64,000 nucleotides of DNA from Rhodospirillales bacterium (GCA_028288725.1 JAQGIC010000021.1:25090-89089); one strand, 5' to 3'. Counted from the stretch's first letter, positions 36,928 to 48,043 are shown. The notes: generated by a model not told the origin, from the letters alone. Numbers and translations are program-made.

Positions 36928-37710
36928 TTAGGCGAACTTGCGCTGCACCATCAGCTTCTTGATCTCGCCGATCGCCTTCGCGGGATTCAACCCCTTCGGG
37001 CAGGTCTTGGTACAGTTCATGATCGTATGGCAGCGGTAGAGCTTGAACGGATCTTCCAGATCGTCCAGGCGCTCGCCGGTCTTCTCGTCGCGGCTGTCGG
37101 CGATCCAGCGATAGGCCTGCAGCAGGATGGCGGGGCCGAGGTAGCGGTCGCCGTTCCACCAATAGCTGGGGCAGCTGGTCGAGCAGCAGAAGCACAGGAT
37201 GCATTCCCACAGGCCCTCGAGCTTGTCGCGCTCTTCGACCGACTGCAGGCGCTCGCGCGTCGGCGGCTGGCTGTCGGACTGCAGGTACGGCTTGATCGAC
37301 TGATACTGGGCATAGACATGGGTCAGGTCCGGCACCAGATCCTTGATCACCGGCATATGCGGCAGCGGGTAGACCTTGACGTCGCCCTTGCAATCCTCGA
37401 TCGGCTTCAGGCACGCCAGCGTGTTGGTGCCGTCGATGTTCATGGCGCAGGAGCCGCAGATGCCCTCGCGGCAGGACCGGCGGAAGGTCAGCGTCGTATC
37501 GGTCTCGTTCTTGATCTTGATCAGCGCGTCCAGGACCATCGGGCCGCAGGCGTCCAGATCGATCTCGTAGGTGTCGATCGACGGGTTCTGGCCGTCGTCC
37601 GGGCTCCAGCGATAGATCTTGAACGAGCGTACGCGCTTGGCGTCGGCCGGCGCCTTGAACACGCGGCCTTCCTTGACCTTCGAATTCGCCGGCAGTGAAA
37701 ATTCAGCCAT
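36928..37710 (-). CDS. sdhB: Succinate dehydrogenase iron-sulfur subunit
   Basis: 260 residues. Ligand motifs: [10 protein letters not shown] plus C (2Fe-2S), [12 protein letters not shown] (4Fe-4S) and [12 protein letters not shown] (3Fe-4S). Passes electrons from SdhA to ubiquinone at the SdhCD anchor. Last gene of sdhCDAB, 15 bases after sdhA. Confidence 0.97.
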   Translation of the reverse strand: MAEFSLPANSKVKEGRVFKAPADAKRVRSFKIYRWSPDDGQNPSIDTYEIDLDACGPMVLDALIKIKNETDTTLTFRRSCREGICGSCAMNIDGTNTLACLKPIEDCKGDVKVYPLPHMPVIKDLVPDLTHVYAQYQSIKPYLQSDSQPPTRERLQSVEERDKLEGLWECILCFCCSTSCPSYWWNGDRYLGPAILLQAYRWIADSRDEKTGERLDDLEDPFKLYRCHTIMNCTKTCPKGLNPAKAIGEIKKLMVQRKFA

Positions 37711-37725
37711 CGGAGATGGTCCCTT

Positions 37726-39513
37726 CTAGTAGACGCGGGCCTTCGGCGGGAACACGTCGATTTCGTTGGTCAGCGTGTAGAGATGCACCGGCCGGTAGTC
37801 GATCTTGACCGCGTTCTTCTCATCGAGCCACGCGACCGTGTGCTTCATCCATTCCTTGTCGTCGCGGTTCGGGAAATCCTCCTGCGCATGCGCGCCGCGG
37901 CTTTCCTGGCGATTGGCGGCGGAATGCAGGGTCACGACCGCCTGGGACAGGAGGTTGTCCAGCTCCAGCGCCTCGACCAGATCGGTGTTCCAGATCATCG
38001 AACGGTCGGTGACCGAGAGGTCGGCCATCTTGTCGGCGATCTCGTGGATCTTGGTGACGCCCTCGTTCAGCACGTCGGTCGTGCGGAACACGGCGCAATT
38101 GGCCTGCATGGTCTTCTGCATGGCAAGCCGGATCTCGGCCGGCTTGGTCTTGCCCGACGCGTTGCGAATCTTGTCCAGACGCGCCACCGCCTCTTCGCCG
38201 GCATTGTCCGGCAGCCGCTTGTGCGCGGTGTTCGGCTTGATCAGCTCGGCGGCGCGATGGGCGGCCGCCCGGCCGAATACGACCAGGTCGAGCAGCGAGT
38301 TGGTGCCCAAGCGGTTGGCGCCATGGACCGAGACGCAGGCCGCCTCGCCGATCGCCATCAGGCCGGGCACGACCGCGTCCGGATTGTCCTTGGTCGGCTG
38401 GACGACCTCGCCGTGATAGTTCGTCGGCACGCCGCCCATGTTGTAATGCACGGTCGGCAGCATCGGGATCGGCTCGCGCGTCACGTCCACGCCGGCGAAG
38501 ATCTTCGCCGTCTCGGAGATGCCCGGCAGCCGCTCGTGCAGCACCTTCGGATCCAGATGCTCCAGATGGAGCATGATGTGATCCTTTTCCGGCCCGCAGC
38601 CGCGGCCCTCGCGGATCTCAAGCGTCATGGCGCGGCTGACCACGTCGCGCGATGCCAGATCCTTGGCCGACGGCGCATAGCGCTCCATGAAGCGCTCGCC
38701 CTCGGAATTGGTGAGATACCCGCCTTCGCCGCGCGCGCCTTCGGTAACGAGGCAGCCGGCGCCATAGATGCCGGTCGGGTGGAACTGGATGAATTCCATG
38801 TCCTGCAGCGGCAATCCCGCCCGGAGCGCCATGGCATTGCCGTCGCCGGTGCAGGTATGCGCCGAGGTGCAGGAGAAATAGGCACGGCCATAGCCGCCGG
38901 TCGCCAGCACGACCTCGTGGGCGCGGAAGCGATGCAGCGTGCCTTCGGCCAGGTCCCAGGCCATGACGCCCCGGCACACGCCTTCGTCCATGATCAGGTC
39001 GAGCGCGAAATACTCGACGAAGAACTCGGCGTTATGCTTCAGGCACTGCTGATACAGCGTGTGGATGATGGCATGGCCGGTGCGGTCGGCCGCGGCGCAG
39101 GCGCGCTTGGCCATCGCCTTGCCGTATTCGGTCGTGTGGCCGCCGAACGGGCGCTGATAGATCTTGCCGTCGGGCGTGCGCGAGAAGGGCACGCCGAAAT
39201 GCTCGAGCTCGATGATCGCCGGGATCGCCTCGCGGCACATATATTCGATCGCATCCTGGTCGCCCAGCCAGTCCGACCCCTTGACGGTGTCGTACATGTG
39301 CCAGCGCCAATCGTCGTCGCCCAGGTTGCCGAGCGCGGCCGAGATGCCGCCCTGGGCCGCGACCGTGTGGCTGCGGGTCGGGAACACCTTGGTGATGCAG
39401 GCGGTCTTCAAGCCTGCGGCCGTCATGCCGAGGGTGGCGCGCAAGCCCGCGCCGCCGGCGCCGACGACGACCACGTCGTAGGAATGATCGATGATCTTAT
39501 AGGACAGGGCCAT
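37726..39513 (-). CDS. sdhA: Succinate dehydrogenase flavoprotein subunit
   Basis: 595 residues from ATG 39513 ([15 protein letters not shown]). FAD-binding [10 protein letters not shown] near 17-26, covalent flavin histidine in [12 protein letters not shown], active-site [21 protein letters not shown] and the C-terminal R-rich [21 protein letters not shown]. Oxidises succinate to fumarate in the TCA cycle and complex II. Confidence 0.97.
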   Translation of the reverse strand: MALSYKIIDHSYDVVVVGAGGAGLRATLGMTAAGLKTACITKVFPTRSHTVAAQGGISAALGNLGDDDWRWHMYDTVKGSDWLGDQDAIEYMCREAIPAIIELEHFGVPFSRTPDGKIYQRPFGGHTTEYGKAMAKRACAAADRTGHAIIHTLYQQCLKHNAEFFVEYFALDLIMDEGVCRGVMAWDLAEGTLHRFRAHEVVLATGGYGRAYFSCTSAHTCTGDGNAMALRAGLPLQDMEFIQFHPTGIYGAGCLVTEGARGEGGYLTNSEGERFMERYAPSAKDLASRDVVSRAMTLEIREGRGCGPEKDHIMLHLEHLDPKVLHERLPGISETAKIFAGVDVTREPIPMLPTVHYNMGGVPTNYHGEVVQPTKDNPDAVVPGLMAIGEAACVSVHGANRLGTNSLLDLVVFGRAAAHRAAELIKPNTAHKRLPDNAGEEAVARLDKIRNASGKTKPAEIRLAMQKTMQANCAVFRTTDVLNEGVTKIHEIADKMADLSVTDRSMIWNTDLVEALELDNLLSQAVVTLHSAANRQESRGAHAQEDFPNRDDKEWMKHTVAWLDEKNAVKIDYRPVHLYTLTNEIDVFPPKARVY

Positions 39514-39520
39514 GGTCCCC

Positions 39521-39907
39521 TCAGCTCCCAAACGCGATGCGCGCGACGGCGAACATGCCGGCGACGGCCAACAGGACGCAGCCGAATTTCACGGCGATCA
39601 GCAGGGTCAGCTTCTGCCATTCGGTATGGATGTAGTCTTCGATGACGACCTGCAGGCCATGGGCGGCGTGATGAAACGTCACGGCGATCATGATCACCAG
39701 CAGGATCGCCGGGATCGGACTGCCGACCCAGGCGACGAATGTCTCGAAATCGGCGCCGACATTACCGATGACCGATACGACGAACCACAAGGTCAGCGGG
39801 ATCAGCGCCAGCGACGACAGGCGCATCGACCACCATTCCTTGGCGCCTTCGCGGGCGGAGCCCAGGCCGTAGGCGGTGCCGAGCGGCGAACGCATCTTTT
39901 CAGCCAT
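39521..39907 (-). CDS. sdhD: Succinate dehydrogenase membrane anchor subunit
   Basis: 128 residues from ATG 39907, three membrane helices. [23 protein letters not shown] carries the conserved heme/quinone-site histidines and the Asp-Tyr pair of SdhD. Its start shares a base with the sdhC stop (TAATG). Anchors SdhAB to the membrane. Confidence 0.93.
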   Translation of the reverse strand: MAEKMRSPLGTAYGLGSAREGAKEWWSMRLSSLALIPLTLWFVVSVIGNVGADFETFVAWVGSPIPAILLVIMIAVTFHHAAHGLQVVIEDYIHTEWQKLTLLIAVKFGCVLLAVAGMFAVARIAFGS

Positions 39908-40302
39908 TATTTGCCCCCCCAGGCGGCGATGCCGGCGACCCAGGCGACCACGGTCAGGACCGCGGTGCCGATCAGCACCAGGCGGCCGGATTTGTAGGTC
40001 GCGTCCAGCGTGAAGCCAAAGCCCGCGTCCCAGCACAGATGCCGGATGCCGTTCAGCAGATGATAGAACAGCGAGACCGACCAGCCGAACAGCACCAGAA
40101 GCCCCAGCCATGAGCCGGCGAAGCGTTGGAAGATCTCATAGGCGTCGGCGCCGCTCGCCGCGGCCAGCAGCTGCCAGACCAGATACAGCGTGCCGGCACT
40201 GAGCGCGACGCCCGTGGCGCGGTGGCTGATCGACAGAACGGATGTGAGCTGCGGATTGTACACCTGCAGGTGAGGCGACAAGGGGCGGTTTGCGATCGGC
40301 AT
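39907..40302 (-). CDS. sdhC: Succinate dehydrogenase cytochrome b556 subunit
   Basis: 131 residues, three membrane helices. N-terminus RPLSPHLQVYNPQLTSVLSISHRATGVALS is the SdhC signature; LFYHLLNGIRHLCWD contains the heme b histidine. First gene of sdhCDAB, with a good promoter about 70 bases upstream. Confidence 0.95.
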   Translation of the reverse strand: MPIANRPLSPHLQVYNPQLTSVLSISHRATGVALSAGTLYLVWQLLAAASGADAYEIFQRFAGSWLGLLVLFGWSVSLFYHLLNGIRHLCWDAGFGFTLDATYKSGRLVLIGTAVLTVVAWVAGIAAWGGK

Positions 40303-40638
40303 GGGAACGCCTCGAAAAATCTAGCCTTCAGAGGCCTCTAGCGCGGAGAATCGGCGCTTGACGCACTGCAGCGAGACATAGAGCGGGGTCCGGACCAAGT
40401 CAATCGCCCGGGGGCGCCATGAGGCGGCGCCTGGGCCTGATTTAGCACGCCCCATAGCGGGGCGCGCAACAATTGTTCGGAGATTGCTGCGTTCGAATTC
40501 CGGCATTCCGGCGGGCGGGAAGGGATCGGGAATCGCCGCGCCTCGGGTCACGGGCGACGCGACATGAGGGACGAAACGCGCCCAGCCCTCGTAAAAGCTC
40601 GTGTTGCGGTCACCCCCCATGAGGTCTCATTCATCGTG
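40303..40638. other. Divergent region between sdhC and a secreted-protein gene
   Basis: 336 bases. Holds the sdh promoter (40375-40403) and a 6-bp hairpin CGCCCC-ATAGC-GGGGCG (40448-40464). No further gene recognised. Confidence 0.6.
40375..40403 (-). promoter_or_regulatory. Predicted sdhCDAB promoter
   Basis: Minus strand TTGACT (40398-40403), 17-base spacer, TATGTC (40375-40380). Leader of about 65-70 bases to sdhC. Near-consensus -35. Confidence 0.6.
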
Positions 40639-40995
40639 ATGAAGTACATGCCGCGGGCAGCCTTTACGGCCGCCCTTCTGCTTTCCGGTCTCTCTACGGG
40701 CCTGCCGGCCCTGGCGCAGGGCTATCCACCCCCGCCGCCGCAGGGCTACGCGCCGCCGCCCCCGCATCTGGTGATCGTGCCCGCCGAGCCGCCGCCGGTG
40801 CGTGTCGAAGCCGTGCCGCCGCCGCCGCCATTCCCGGCGGCCTGGCGTCCGGGCTTCTGGAAGTGGGACGGCCACGGCTATCGCTGGGTCCACGGCCGCT
40901 ACGTCCGGCCGCCCCGCGCCCGCCACGAATGGATCGCCGGCCATTGGGACCCGCGTCCCGGCGGCCATGTCTGGGTCGAGGGCTTCTGGCGGTAA
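40639..40995 (+). CDS. Secreted proline-rich protein with WxxGxW-type repeats
   Basis: 118 residues from ATG 40639. Signal peptide (MKYMPRAAFTAALLLSGLSTGLPALAQ), then a Pro-rich spacer (GYPPPPPQGYAPPPP, EPPPVRVEAVPPPPP), then three aromatic repeats: AAWRPGFWKWDGHGYRWVHGRYV, RHEWIAGHWDPRPGG and HVWVEGFWR. This is the YXWXGG/WXXGXW repeat family found in proteobacterial periplasmic or outer-membrane proteins; function unknown. Confidence 0.75.
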   Translation: MKYMPRAAFTAALLLSGLSTGLPALAQGYPPPPPQGYAPPPPHLVIVPAEPPPVRVEAVPPPPPFPAAWRPGFWKWDGHGYRWVHGRYVRPPRARHEWIAGHWDPRPGGHVWVEGFWR

Positions 40996-41002
40996 CCTCC
41001 GC

Positions 41003-42055
41003 TCAGCGCGGCATCAGCGCCCAATAATCCAGCTCCAGGATGACGGCGGGGTCATAGCCGCCGTCGATCCGCCCGGGGAAATCCGCCGCGGTCCGGTTCT
41101 TGACCGCAATGGTCCGCAGCCGGAGCGCGCCCAGATCCGTCCGTCCGGGCGCCGGTTCGGCCGCGACCACTTCGGTCCAGGCATAGACCGTATCGCCGGC
41201 GAAGCAGGGCGCCACATGCCGCCCGCCGTTCAGGCCGGCGATCTTGAAGGCGTTGCCCAGGCCGTTGAAGCTCAGCGCGCGCGCCAGGCTGATGACGTGG
41301 CCGCCATAGATCAGCCGGCGGCCGAACCGGCCCTGAGCCTGTTCGAATTGGTTGAAATGCACCTTGGCATTGTTCTGGTAGAGCCGGGTCGCCAGCTGAT
41401 GCTCGGCCTCTTCGATCGTCATGCCGTCGACATGGTCGATCTTTTCGCCCGCGGCATAATCGTCCCAGCGAAACGGCGAGCCGGCGCGGCCGTCGTCATA
41501 GGCCTCCAGCACCAGCCCGTCCGGGATCGCCAGCGCCTCGACCGGCACCGCGTCCGGCAGGCTCGGCACGTGCGGTGCGGGCGCGGGGCTCGCCTTGTCG
41601 CGTTTGCGCACCATGACCCAGCGGACATAGTCGAGCACGGTCTCGCCCAACTGGTTCTGGCCGATCGAGCGGACATAGACCGTGCCGGTCTCGCCGTTCG
41701 AATTCTCCTTGAGCCCGATCACCTCCGACACCGCCGACACCGTATCGCCGACATAGGCCGGCGCCAGGAACCGCCCGGCGGCATAGCCCAGATTGGCGAC
41801 CGCGTTCAGCGAGATGTCCGGCACGGTCTTGCCGAACACCAGATGGAACAGCAGCCAATCGTCGATCGGCGATTCCGGAAAGCCCAGGCTATGGGCGAAC
41901 GGCTCGGCGCAGGCCAGCGCGAAGCGCGATCCGGTCAGGGCGACATGGAGCGCCACGTCGCCGGTCGTGATCGTGCGCGGCGTCGCGTGCTCGATCAGTA
42001 GGCCGACCCGGAAATCCTCGAAGAAATTTCCGGGATTGGTCTTGAGCGCGCTCAC
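41003..42055 (-). CDS. mch: Mesaconyl-C1-CoA hydratase (beta-methylmalyl-CoA dehydratase), MaoC family
   Basis: 350 residues with two hotdog/MaoC halves. The N-terminus [13 protein letters not shown]...[26 protein letters not shown] and [26 protein letters not shown] match the hydratase of the ethylmalonyl-CoA pathway as I know it from Rhodobacter. Interconverts mesaconyl-C1-CoA and beta-methylmalyl-CoA. The start overlaps (4 bases) the malyl-CoA thioesterase-like gene, the same pairing as in other alphaproteobacteria, which supports the call. Confidence 0.88.
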   Translation of the reverse strand: MSALKTNPGNFFEDFRVGLLIEHATPRTITTGDVALHVALTGSRFALACAEPFAHSLGFPESPIDDWLLFHLVFGKTVPDISLNAVANLGYAAGRFLAPAYVGDTVSAVSEVIGLKENSNGETGTVYVRSIGQNQLGETVLDYVRWVMVRKRDKASPAPAPHVPSLPDAVPVEALAIPDGLVLEAYDDGRAGSPFRWDDYAAGEKIDHVDGMTIEEAEHQLATRLYQNNAKVHFNQFEQAQGRFGRRLIYGGHVISLARALSFNGLGNAFKIAGLNGGRHVAPCFAGDTVYAWTEVVAAEPAPGRTDLGALRLRTIAVKNRTAADFPGRIDGGYDPAVILELDYWALMPR

Positions 42056-42933
42056 GCGCCGGCCTCCAGTTCGGCGATGCGCGCGACCAGCGCCAACAGC
42101 CGTTTGGCGCTGGCGACGTGCAGGTTCTCGACCAGCTTGCCGTCGACCAGGACCACGCCCTTGCCTTCTGCCTGGGCGGCCTCGAACCCGGCGATCTGCT
42201 TTCTGGCCTGCTCGATCTCGGCGAGGGACGGCCCGAACGCCTCGTTGGCGGCGGCGATGGTCTTGGGATGGATCAGGGTCTTGCCGTCGAAGCCCAGCTC
42301 GACGCCCTGGCGGCAGGAATGGGCGAAGCCCTCGTCATCGGCCAGGTCCAGATAGACGCCGTCGAGGGCGACCAGCCCATAGGCGCGCGCCGCCAGCAGG
42401 CACAGGCTGAGGCCGGTCAGCATCGGCAGCCGGTCGCGGGTATGGCGGGCATGCAGATCGTTCGCCAGGTCCGACGTGCCCATGACGAAGCCGGCCAGGC
42501 GCGGATGGCTGGCCGCGATCTCCTCGGCATGCAGCATGCCCATCGGCGTTTCCATCATGCACCAGATCGCGAGTTCCGGCGCGGCACCGGCCTTGTCCAG
42601 GATGGCCGCGGCCTGGCGCACGGTGGCGGCGCTCTCGACCTTGGGCAGCAGCACGCCATGGATCGCCATCCTGGCCGCCGCGGCCAGATCGTCATGGCCC
42701 CAGGCCGTGTCGAGCCCGTTGGTGCGCAGGATCAGCTCGCGCTTGCCATAGCCGCCGGCCGCGACCGCATCGGCGATGATGCCGCGCGCGGCCGTCTTGG
42801 CATCGGGCGAGACCGCGTCTTCCAGATCGAAGATCAGTGCGTCGGCGGCCAGGCCCCGGGCCTTTTCCAGCGCGCGGGGGTTCGATCCGGGCATATAGAG
42901 CACGCTGCGGCGGGGGCGCGGTTCGGTCGGCAT
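42052..42933 (-). CDS. mcl2: CitE/HpcH-family (3S)-malyl-CoA thioesterase-like protein
   Basis: 293 residues from ATG 42933 (AGAGGA upstream; a TTG five codons earlier is possible). TIM-barrel signatures: [35 protein letters not shown] (Mg-binding), [21 protein letters not shown] and [11 protein letters not shown] [13 protein letters not shown]. Length and the N-terminus [11 protein letters not shown] fit Mcl2, the (S)-malyl-CoA thioesterase, better than the longer Mcl1 lyase. Works with Mch in acetyl-CoA assimilation (glyoxylate/malate release). Thioesterase versus lyase activity cannot be settled from sequence. Confidence 0.78.
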   Translation of the reverse strand: MPTEPRPRRSVLYMPGSNPRALEKARGLAADALIFDLEDAVSPDAKTAARGIIADAVAAGGYGKRELILRTNGLDTAWGHDDLAAAARMAIHGVLLPKVESAATVRQAAAILDKAGAAPELAIWCMMETPMGMLHAEEIAASHPRLAGFVMGTSDLANDLHARHTRDRLPMLTGLSLCLLAARAYGLVALDGVYLDLADDEGFAHSCRQGVELGFDGKTLIHPKTIAAANEAFGPSLAEIEQARKQIAGFEAAQAEGKGVVLVDGKLVENLHVASAKRLLALVARIAELEAGA

Positions 42934-43002
42934 ATGGTCCTCTCCCAAACAGATCTTTTCTTGATGGCCTGCACCCGGAGCGCTTTCCGCTCGGGTGAAA
43001 TC

Positions 43003-43074
43003 CGAGCGATAAGAAATCGCTCCAGGTCAATAACGTCCGAGCGAAAGCCGATCCCGCGGGATCGGCTTTCGCTC
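43003..43074. repeat. Tandem hairpins in the mcl2-pdxY divergent region
   Basis: A 7-bp hairpin GAGCGAT-AAGAA-ATCGCTC near 43003 is followed by a perfect 36-base palindrome (43039-43056 / 43057-43074) with no loop; another imperfect hairpin (CCCGGAGCG...CGCTCGGG) lies just before at about 42974-42995. The palindrome is too long for a chance match. Confidence 0.7.
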
Positions 43075-43131
43075 CAGGATACAGGCGCCTACGATGCCGC
43101 GCGAGTGTTGCGGTTGCGAAAGGAGCATCAT

Positions 43132-44097
43132 TTGGACGGCATCCTGTCGATCCAGTCCTGGGTCAGTTATGGCCATGTCGGAAACGCCGCCGCGGTGTTT
43201 CCGTTGCAGCGGCTGGGGTTCGAGACCTGGGCGGTCAATACGGTCCAGTTCTCCAACCACACCGGCTACGGCCAGTGGCGCGGTTCGGTGTTCGAGCCTG
43301 CGCAAATTGCCGAGCTGATCGAGGGCATGGCCGACCGCGGCGCGTTGGCCCGGTGCCGCGCGGTGCTGACCGGCTACATGGGCGATCCGGCGCTCGGCGC
43401 GGTCGTGCTGGAGACGGTGGCGCGGGTGCGGGCGGCCAACCCGACCGCGATCTGGGTCTGCGACCCGGTCATGGGCGATATCGACGGCGGCTTCTACGTG
43501 CGGCCGGGCCTGCCGGAATTCTTCCGCGACCAGGCGGTGCCGATGGCCGACATCATCACGCCCAACCAGTTCGAGCTGGAATATCTGACCGGCCGGACCA
43601 TCCGGGATCTGCCCGATGCGCTCGCGGCCGCGGCCGCGGCGCGGGCGCTCGGGCCGAAGGTCGTGCTGCTGACCAGCCTGGTTCGCCCCGACGCGCCCGC
43701 GGACCATATCGAGCTGCTGGTCTCCACAGCCGCCGGTGTCTGGCGCGTGGCGACACCGCTGCTGCCGATCTCGGTCAACGGCTCCGGCGATGCGGTCGCG
43801 GCCCTGTTCCTGGCCCACTGGCTGAAGACCGACGGCGACCCGGCCGCGGCGCTGTCGGCCGCGGCCTCGGCGATCTATGCGGTGCTGAAGGAAACCCACG
43901 CGCGGGGCGAGCGCGAGATCCAGCTGATCGCGGCGCAGGACGAAATGGTGGCACCGACGGAGCTGTTCGTGGCGGAGCGGGTGGCGGGGCCTGGCCGCCC
44001 ACTCGGTCTTTTCGGGGGCCAAGGTGAAATTGGCGCCGATTTCGATGCGCCATTGCCGGATGAAATTGCGGCCGGGTTTCGGGGTGAAAATGAGTGA
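43132..44097 (+). CDS. pdxY: Pyridoxal kinase (PdxY-like)
   Basis: 321 residues starting at TTG 43132 (AAAGGAG six bases upstream; no ATG gives the family N-terminus). The start [28 protein letters not shown] is diagnostic of pyridoxal kinases, with [21 protein letters not shown] and the catalytic [14 protein letters not shown]. Phosphorylates pyridoxal to PLP. The protein is about 35 residues longer than usual: after TELFVAERV the frame continues as a Gly/Pro-rich tail, perhaps recent read-through. Confidence 0.9.
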   Translation: MDGILSIQSWVSYGHVGNAAAVFPLQRLGFETWAVNTVQFSNHTGYGQWRGSVFEPAQIAELIEGMADRGALARCRAVLTGYMGDPALGAVVLETVARVRAANPTAIWVCDPVMGDIDGGFYVRPGLPEFFRDQAVPMADIITPNQFELEYLTGRTIRDLPDALAAAAAARALGPKVVLLTSLVRPDAPADHIELLVSTAAGVWRVATPLLPISVNGSGDAVAALFLAHWLKTDGDPAAALSAAASAIYAVLKETHARGEREIQLIAAQDEMVAPTELFVAERVAGPGRPLGLFGGQGEIGADFDAPLPDEIAAGFRGENE

Positions 44098-44230
44098 GAT
44101 ATCAAGGAGATACCCGAGGTAATCGAAGCCGCTCGCATGGCCGGATGGTGAACATTGGAGGTCAACTCCAATTCCGCCTCTCAGAGGCCACTTGCGATGG
44201 AGGTCGATACCTACACGAGAAGCGCGGATA

Positions 44231-44275
44231 GACCCCCCACCCCAGCCCTCCCCCGCAAACTGCGGGAGGAGGGGC
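44231..44275. repeat. CCCTCCCCCGCA-type inverted repeat
   Basis: CCCCACCCCAGCCCTCCCCCGCA-AAC-TGCGGGAGGAGGGG, imperfect stem, between pdxY and asd. Same family as 49366-49416. Possibly acts as a terminator between the convergent genes. Confidence 0.6.
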
Positions 44276-44287
44276 CTCGAAGCGACG

Positions 44288-45331
<1,044 letters not shown>

Positions 45332-45367
45332 GATGATTTCCTCGACCTTGATGAAAAACAGCGCAAC

Positions 45368-45396
45368 ACTAGACGCGCCTCGTCCGATCGAAACAA
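45368..45396 (-). promoter_or_regulatory. Candidate asd promoter
   Basis: Minus strand TTGTTT (45391-45396), 17-base spacer, TCTAGT (45368-45373), about 37 bases before asd. Confidence 0.4.
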
Positions 45397-45409
45397 GATG
45401 TGAGGAAAC

Positions 45410-45757
45410 ATGGCCGATCTGACCAAGACCCATGGGGCGCTCGACTATGCCGCCTTCTGGCACCGTTACTTGCTTGCGCACCGCAAGCCTGAAACCCGCG
45501 CGATGCATTATTGCGGCAGCCTGCTGGCGCTGGGCGCGGTCGTGCTGGCGATCGCAACCGGCGACTGGCTCTGGGTGCTGGCGTCGCCGCTGATCGGCTA
45601 CGGCTTCGCCTGGACCGCTCACTACGGCGTCGAGCATAATCGGCCGGAGACGTTCGGCCATCCGTTCTGGTCGCTGATCAGCGACTATCGGATGCTGGGG
45701 CTGTTCCTCATCGGACGGCTGGGCGCGCATCTGGCGGCGGCGGGGGTAGGACGGTAG
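45410..45757 (+). CDS. DUF962/Mpo1-like membrane protein
   Basis: 115 residues. FWHRYLLAHRKPETRAMHYCGSLLALGAVV, GYGFAWTAHYGVEHNRPETFGHPFWSLISDYRML are the DUF962 landmarks, with conserved His residues that in the yeast relative Mpo1 bind iron for alpha-oxidation of 2-hydroxy fatty acids. About three membrane helices. Divergent from asd. The bacterial role is untested. Confidence 0.82.
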   Translation: MADLTKTHGALDYAAFWHRYLLAHRKPETRAMHYCGSLLALGAVVLAIATGDWLWVLASPLIGYGFAWTAHYGVEHNRPETFGHPFWSLISDYRMLGLFLIGRLGAHLAAAGVGR

Positions 45758-45778
45758 CCATTGGCTCGGAGGCTTCCT

Positions 45779-46057
45779 ATGAAAGGACGCACCTTCCGGA
45801 AATTGCGGACATTCGGCTTGGCGGGCTTTCTGCCGCTGGCCGCCATAGCCGCGGCCGCTGCCGACGACACCCGGTTTGCGACCCGGGCGGCCGCCGAGGA
45901 GCATTGCCCGGGGCAGGTCGTGGTCTGGGTCGATCTGGAGACGCGTATTTTCTACTACCGCGGCCAGGATCGTTACGGATCGACCAAATCGGGCGCCTAT
46001 CTGTGCGAGCGGGATGTCAAAGGCGCCGGCTATCGGCCGAACCGGACCGGACGCTGA
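45779..46057 (+). CDS. Small exported protein with TKSGxYxCERDxxxxGYRP tail
   Basis: 92 residues from ATG 45779 (GGAGG nine bases upstream). Signal peptide ending near AAAAADD. The mature part of about 65 residues has HCPGQVVVWVDLETRIFYY, then RYGSTKSGAYLCERDVKGAGYRP, a motif common in small secreted proteobacterial proteins and next to nuclease domains. Two cysteines could form a disulfide. Function unknown. Confidence 0.65.
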   Translation: MKGRTFRKLRTFGLAGFLPLAAIAAAAADDTRFATRAAAEEHCPGQVVVWVDLETRIFYYRGQDRYGSTKSGAYLCERDVKGAGYRPNRTGR

Positions 46058-46063
46058 AGAGCA

Positions 46064-46091
46064 ACGGCCGCCGGAGCGATCCGGCGGCCGT
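46064..46091. terminator. Bidirectional terminator hairpin
   Basis: 11-bp perfect stem (46064-46074 / 46081-46091), loop AGCGAT, followed by TT and preceded by CA, between two convergent genes. Confidence 0.65.
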
Positions 46092-46114
46092 TTCGCCTCG
46101 TCGGATCGCTGCGG

Positions 46115-48043
46115 TCAGAAGGTGAAGCGCAGCTTGGCGAGCGCCTGATAGTCGTTGCCGTCGCTACGGGCCGCCGTCGCGTTGAAGTCGATCTGCGCGG
46201 TCAGGCTGTTACCCAGCGCCACGTTGACGCCGCCGCCGAGCCGGACTGAATCCTGGCCCGGGTTGTCGAGCAAGGTCGAGACCGTCAGGAGGGGTTCCGT
46301 CACCAGGCGGGTATTGATCGTGCGGTTCTGGTCCTTGAACTCGTGATCGTAGGTCACCCGCAGGTGCGGCGTCAGCGCGAAGCCGCCGAGATCGGTCTGG
46401 AACGAGACCTGGCCGCCGAACGAGCCGATCAGGGTCTGGAAGTTCTGCTCGTCGATCTGCTGGTTCAGGCCCGGGGCCCCGCTCTCGCTATAGCCGCCGA
46501 TGCCGATGTTGGCCCAGCGCACTTCGCCGACGGGGCCGACGTTGAAGCCAGCGACATTGAAGGCATAGCCGGTCTCGAGCTTGACGCCGCCGGTCTGGCC
46601 CTTGGTCGTGGCCTGGGTCGTGCCGCCGACGACGAAGGTATTGCGCTCGATCTTGGTCCAGTCGTTGCCGACATAGGTCGCACCCAGCGTGGCGTAGAAG
46701 CCGCCGCTGAAATAGGTCGCGTAGACGGCGCCCTGGTAGGAGTCGAAGTCGGCGGCGCCGTTCGAGTGCTTGAGCGTGCCGTCGGTCGTGCCATAGCCGA
46801 ACAGCGCGCCCAGGATCAGGTTCGGCGTGACGCGATAATCCAGGCCGCCATAGATGTTCTTGGTCGTGTAGTCGAAGCCCACGGCGCTCGACCGGTCGTC
46901 GCGCGAGCCCCAGCCATAGCTGCCGCTGACGAAGCCGGCGAGTGGTTTGTCCGGATTGTCGGAGCCGCCGCTCTGGCCGTTGATGTCGCTGACGATCAGG
47001 CCCGACGCTCCGTCGCGCAGTGCCTGGGTGCGGCTGGTGATGGCGTCGAACGTGCTCTGGATCGCGATGATGCCCAGTTCGCCCTGGGCCCCGATCGCGG
47101 TCGGGCCGTTGATGGTCGAGACGAAATCCTCGGCGATCAGAATATGGGCCGCGGCGGTCGGGTGTACGCCGTCCCAATAGCGATATGTCGAGGGCGTGGC
47201 GCAGACCGCGCCCGACAGGCCGGTCGTGCCGGCCTTGCACTGGGTCGTGACGTTGGTAAAGCCGAACTTGGCCGGATTGGCTTCGATATTCTGGTCGGCC
47301 GTATAGGCGTCGGGCATCACGACCGTGACATGCAGCTGCCGGGACAGCGTCGCCATCGCGGCCTGGAGCGCCTGGTTGTGGGCGACGCTGATCTGGCTCG
47401 CGATCGCCTTCTCGCCGCTGGTGTTGTAGGACGGCGTGTTGCCCAGATCCTGCAGGTTCGGGACGACGAAATAGCGGGCACCCAGGCCGTAGAGCCGGGT
47501 CACGTCCGTCACCAGATTGGCGACGGTCGTCTGCACCTGGGCATTGACCAGATTGGTGACCTGCGCGGCCGACAGGCCGGGCGTGGCCACGCTGCCGCCG
47601 AGGAAGCCGAAATAGTCATTGGCACCGCCGAACACGACATAGAGGCTGCGGCTCGTCGCCCGGGTGCCGGATGCGACCAGGCTGTCGATCTCGTTCGCCA
47701 TGCCGCCCTGGCCCGCGGGCACGATGATGCTCGGTGAGATATTGCCGACGCCGGTGAAGGCGCCGCCGAGCGCGACGTCAACCAGCGGTGTCTTCACGCC
47801 CAAGAGGCCGTTCAGATATTCGGCATAGACCGGTCCGTTGCTGAACCGATTGCCGAAATAGGGCGGCGAGAACGGGAAGACCGAGGCGAGCGCGGTCTGC
47901 GTCCCGAAATCCTTCGGAATATTGCCGTTGTCCGACACGCTGTCGCCGACCACGACGATATTGGAAAACTGGCTGCTCTGGGCCTGGGCAGCGCCCGATA
48001 GCACGGCCAACGAGATGCCGACCCCGGCGATGACAGCGCGCAT
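46115..48043 (-). CDS. Autotransporter GDSL/SGNH esterase
   Basis: 642 residues. Signal peptide (MRAVIAGVGISLAVLSGAAQAQ). Passenger SGNH hydrolase: block I VVVGDSVSDNGN (Ser35), FGGANDYFGF (block III) and YWDGVHPTAAAH (block V Asp/His near 285-290). From about residue 370 a 12-strand outer-membrane beta-barrel, ending in aromatic LAKLRFTF as required for barrel assembly. Resembles EstA-type surface esterases (lipid, rhamnolipid or ester turnover). Monocistronic. Confidence 0.93.
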   Translation of the reverse strand: MRAVIAGVGISLAVLSGAAQAQSSQFSNIVVVGDSVSDNGNIPKDFGTQTALASVFPFSPPYFGNRFSNGPVYAEYLNGLLGVKTPLVDVALGGAFTGVGNISPSIIVPAGQGGMANEIDSLVASGTRATSRSLYVVFGGANDYFGFLGGSVATPGLSAAQVTNLVNAQVQTTVANLVTDVTRLYGLGARYFVVPNLQDLGNTPSYNTSGEKAIASQISVAHNQALQAAMATLSRQLHVTVVMPDAYTADQNIEANPAKFGFTNVTTQCKAGTTGLSGAVCATPSTYRYWDGVHPTAAAHILIAEDFVSTINGPTAIGAQGELGIIAIQSTFDAITSRTQALRDGASGLIVSDINGQSGGSDNPDKPLAGFVSGSYGWGSRDDRSSAVGFDYTTKNIYGGLDYRVTPNLILGALFGYGTTDGTLKHSNGAADFDSYQGAVYATYFSGGFYATLGATYVGNDWTKIERNTFVVGGTTQATTKGQTGGVKLETGYAFNVAGFNVGPVGEVRWANIGIGGYSESGAPGLNQQIDEQNFQTLIGSFGGQVSFQTDLGGFALTPHLRVTYDHEFKDQNRTINTRLVTEPLLTVSTLLDNPGQDSVRLGGGVNVALGNSLTAQIDFNATAARSDGNDYQALAKLRFTF

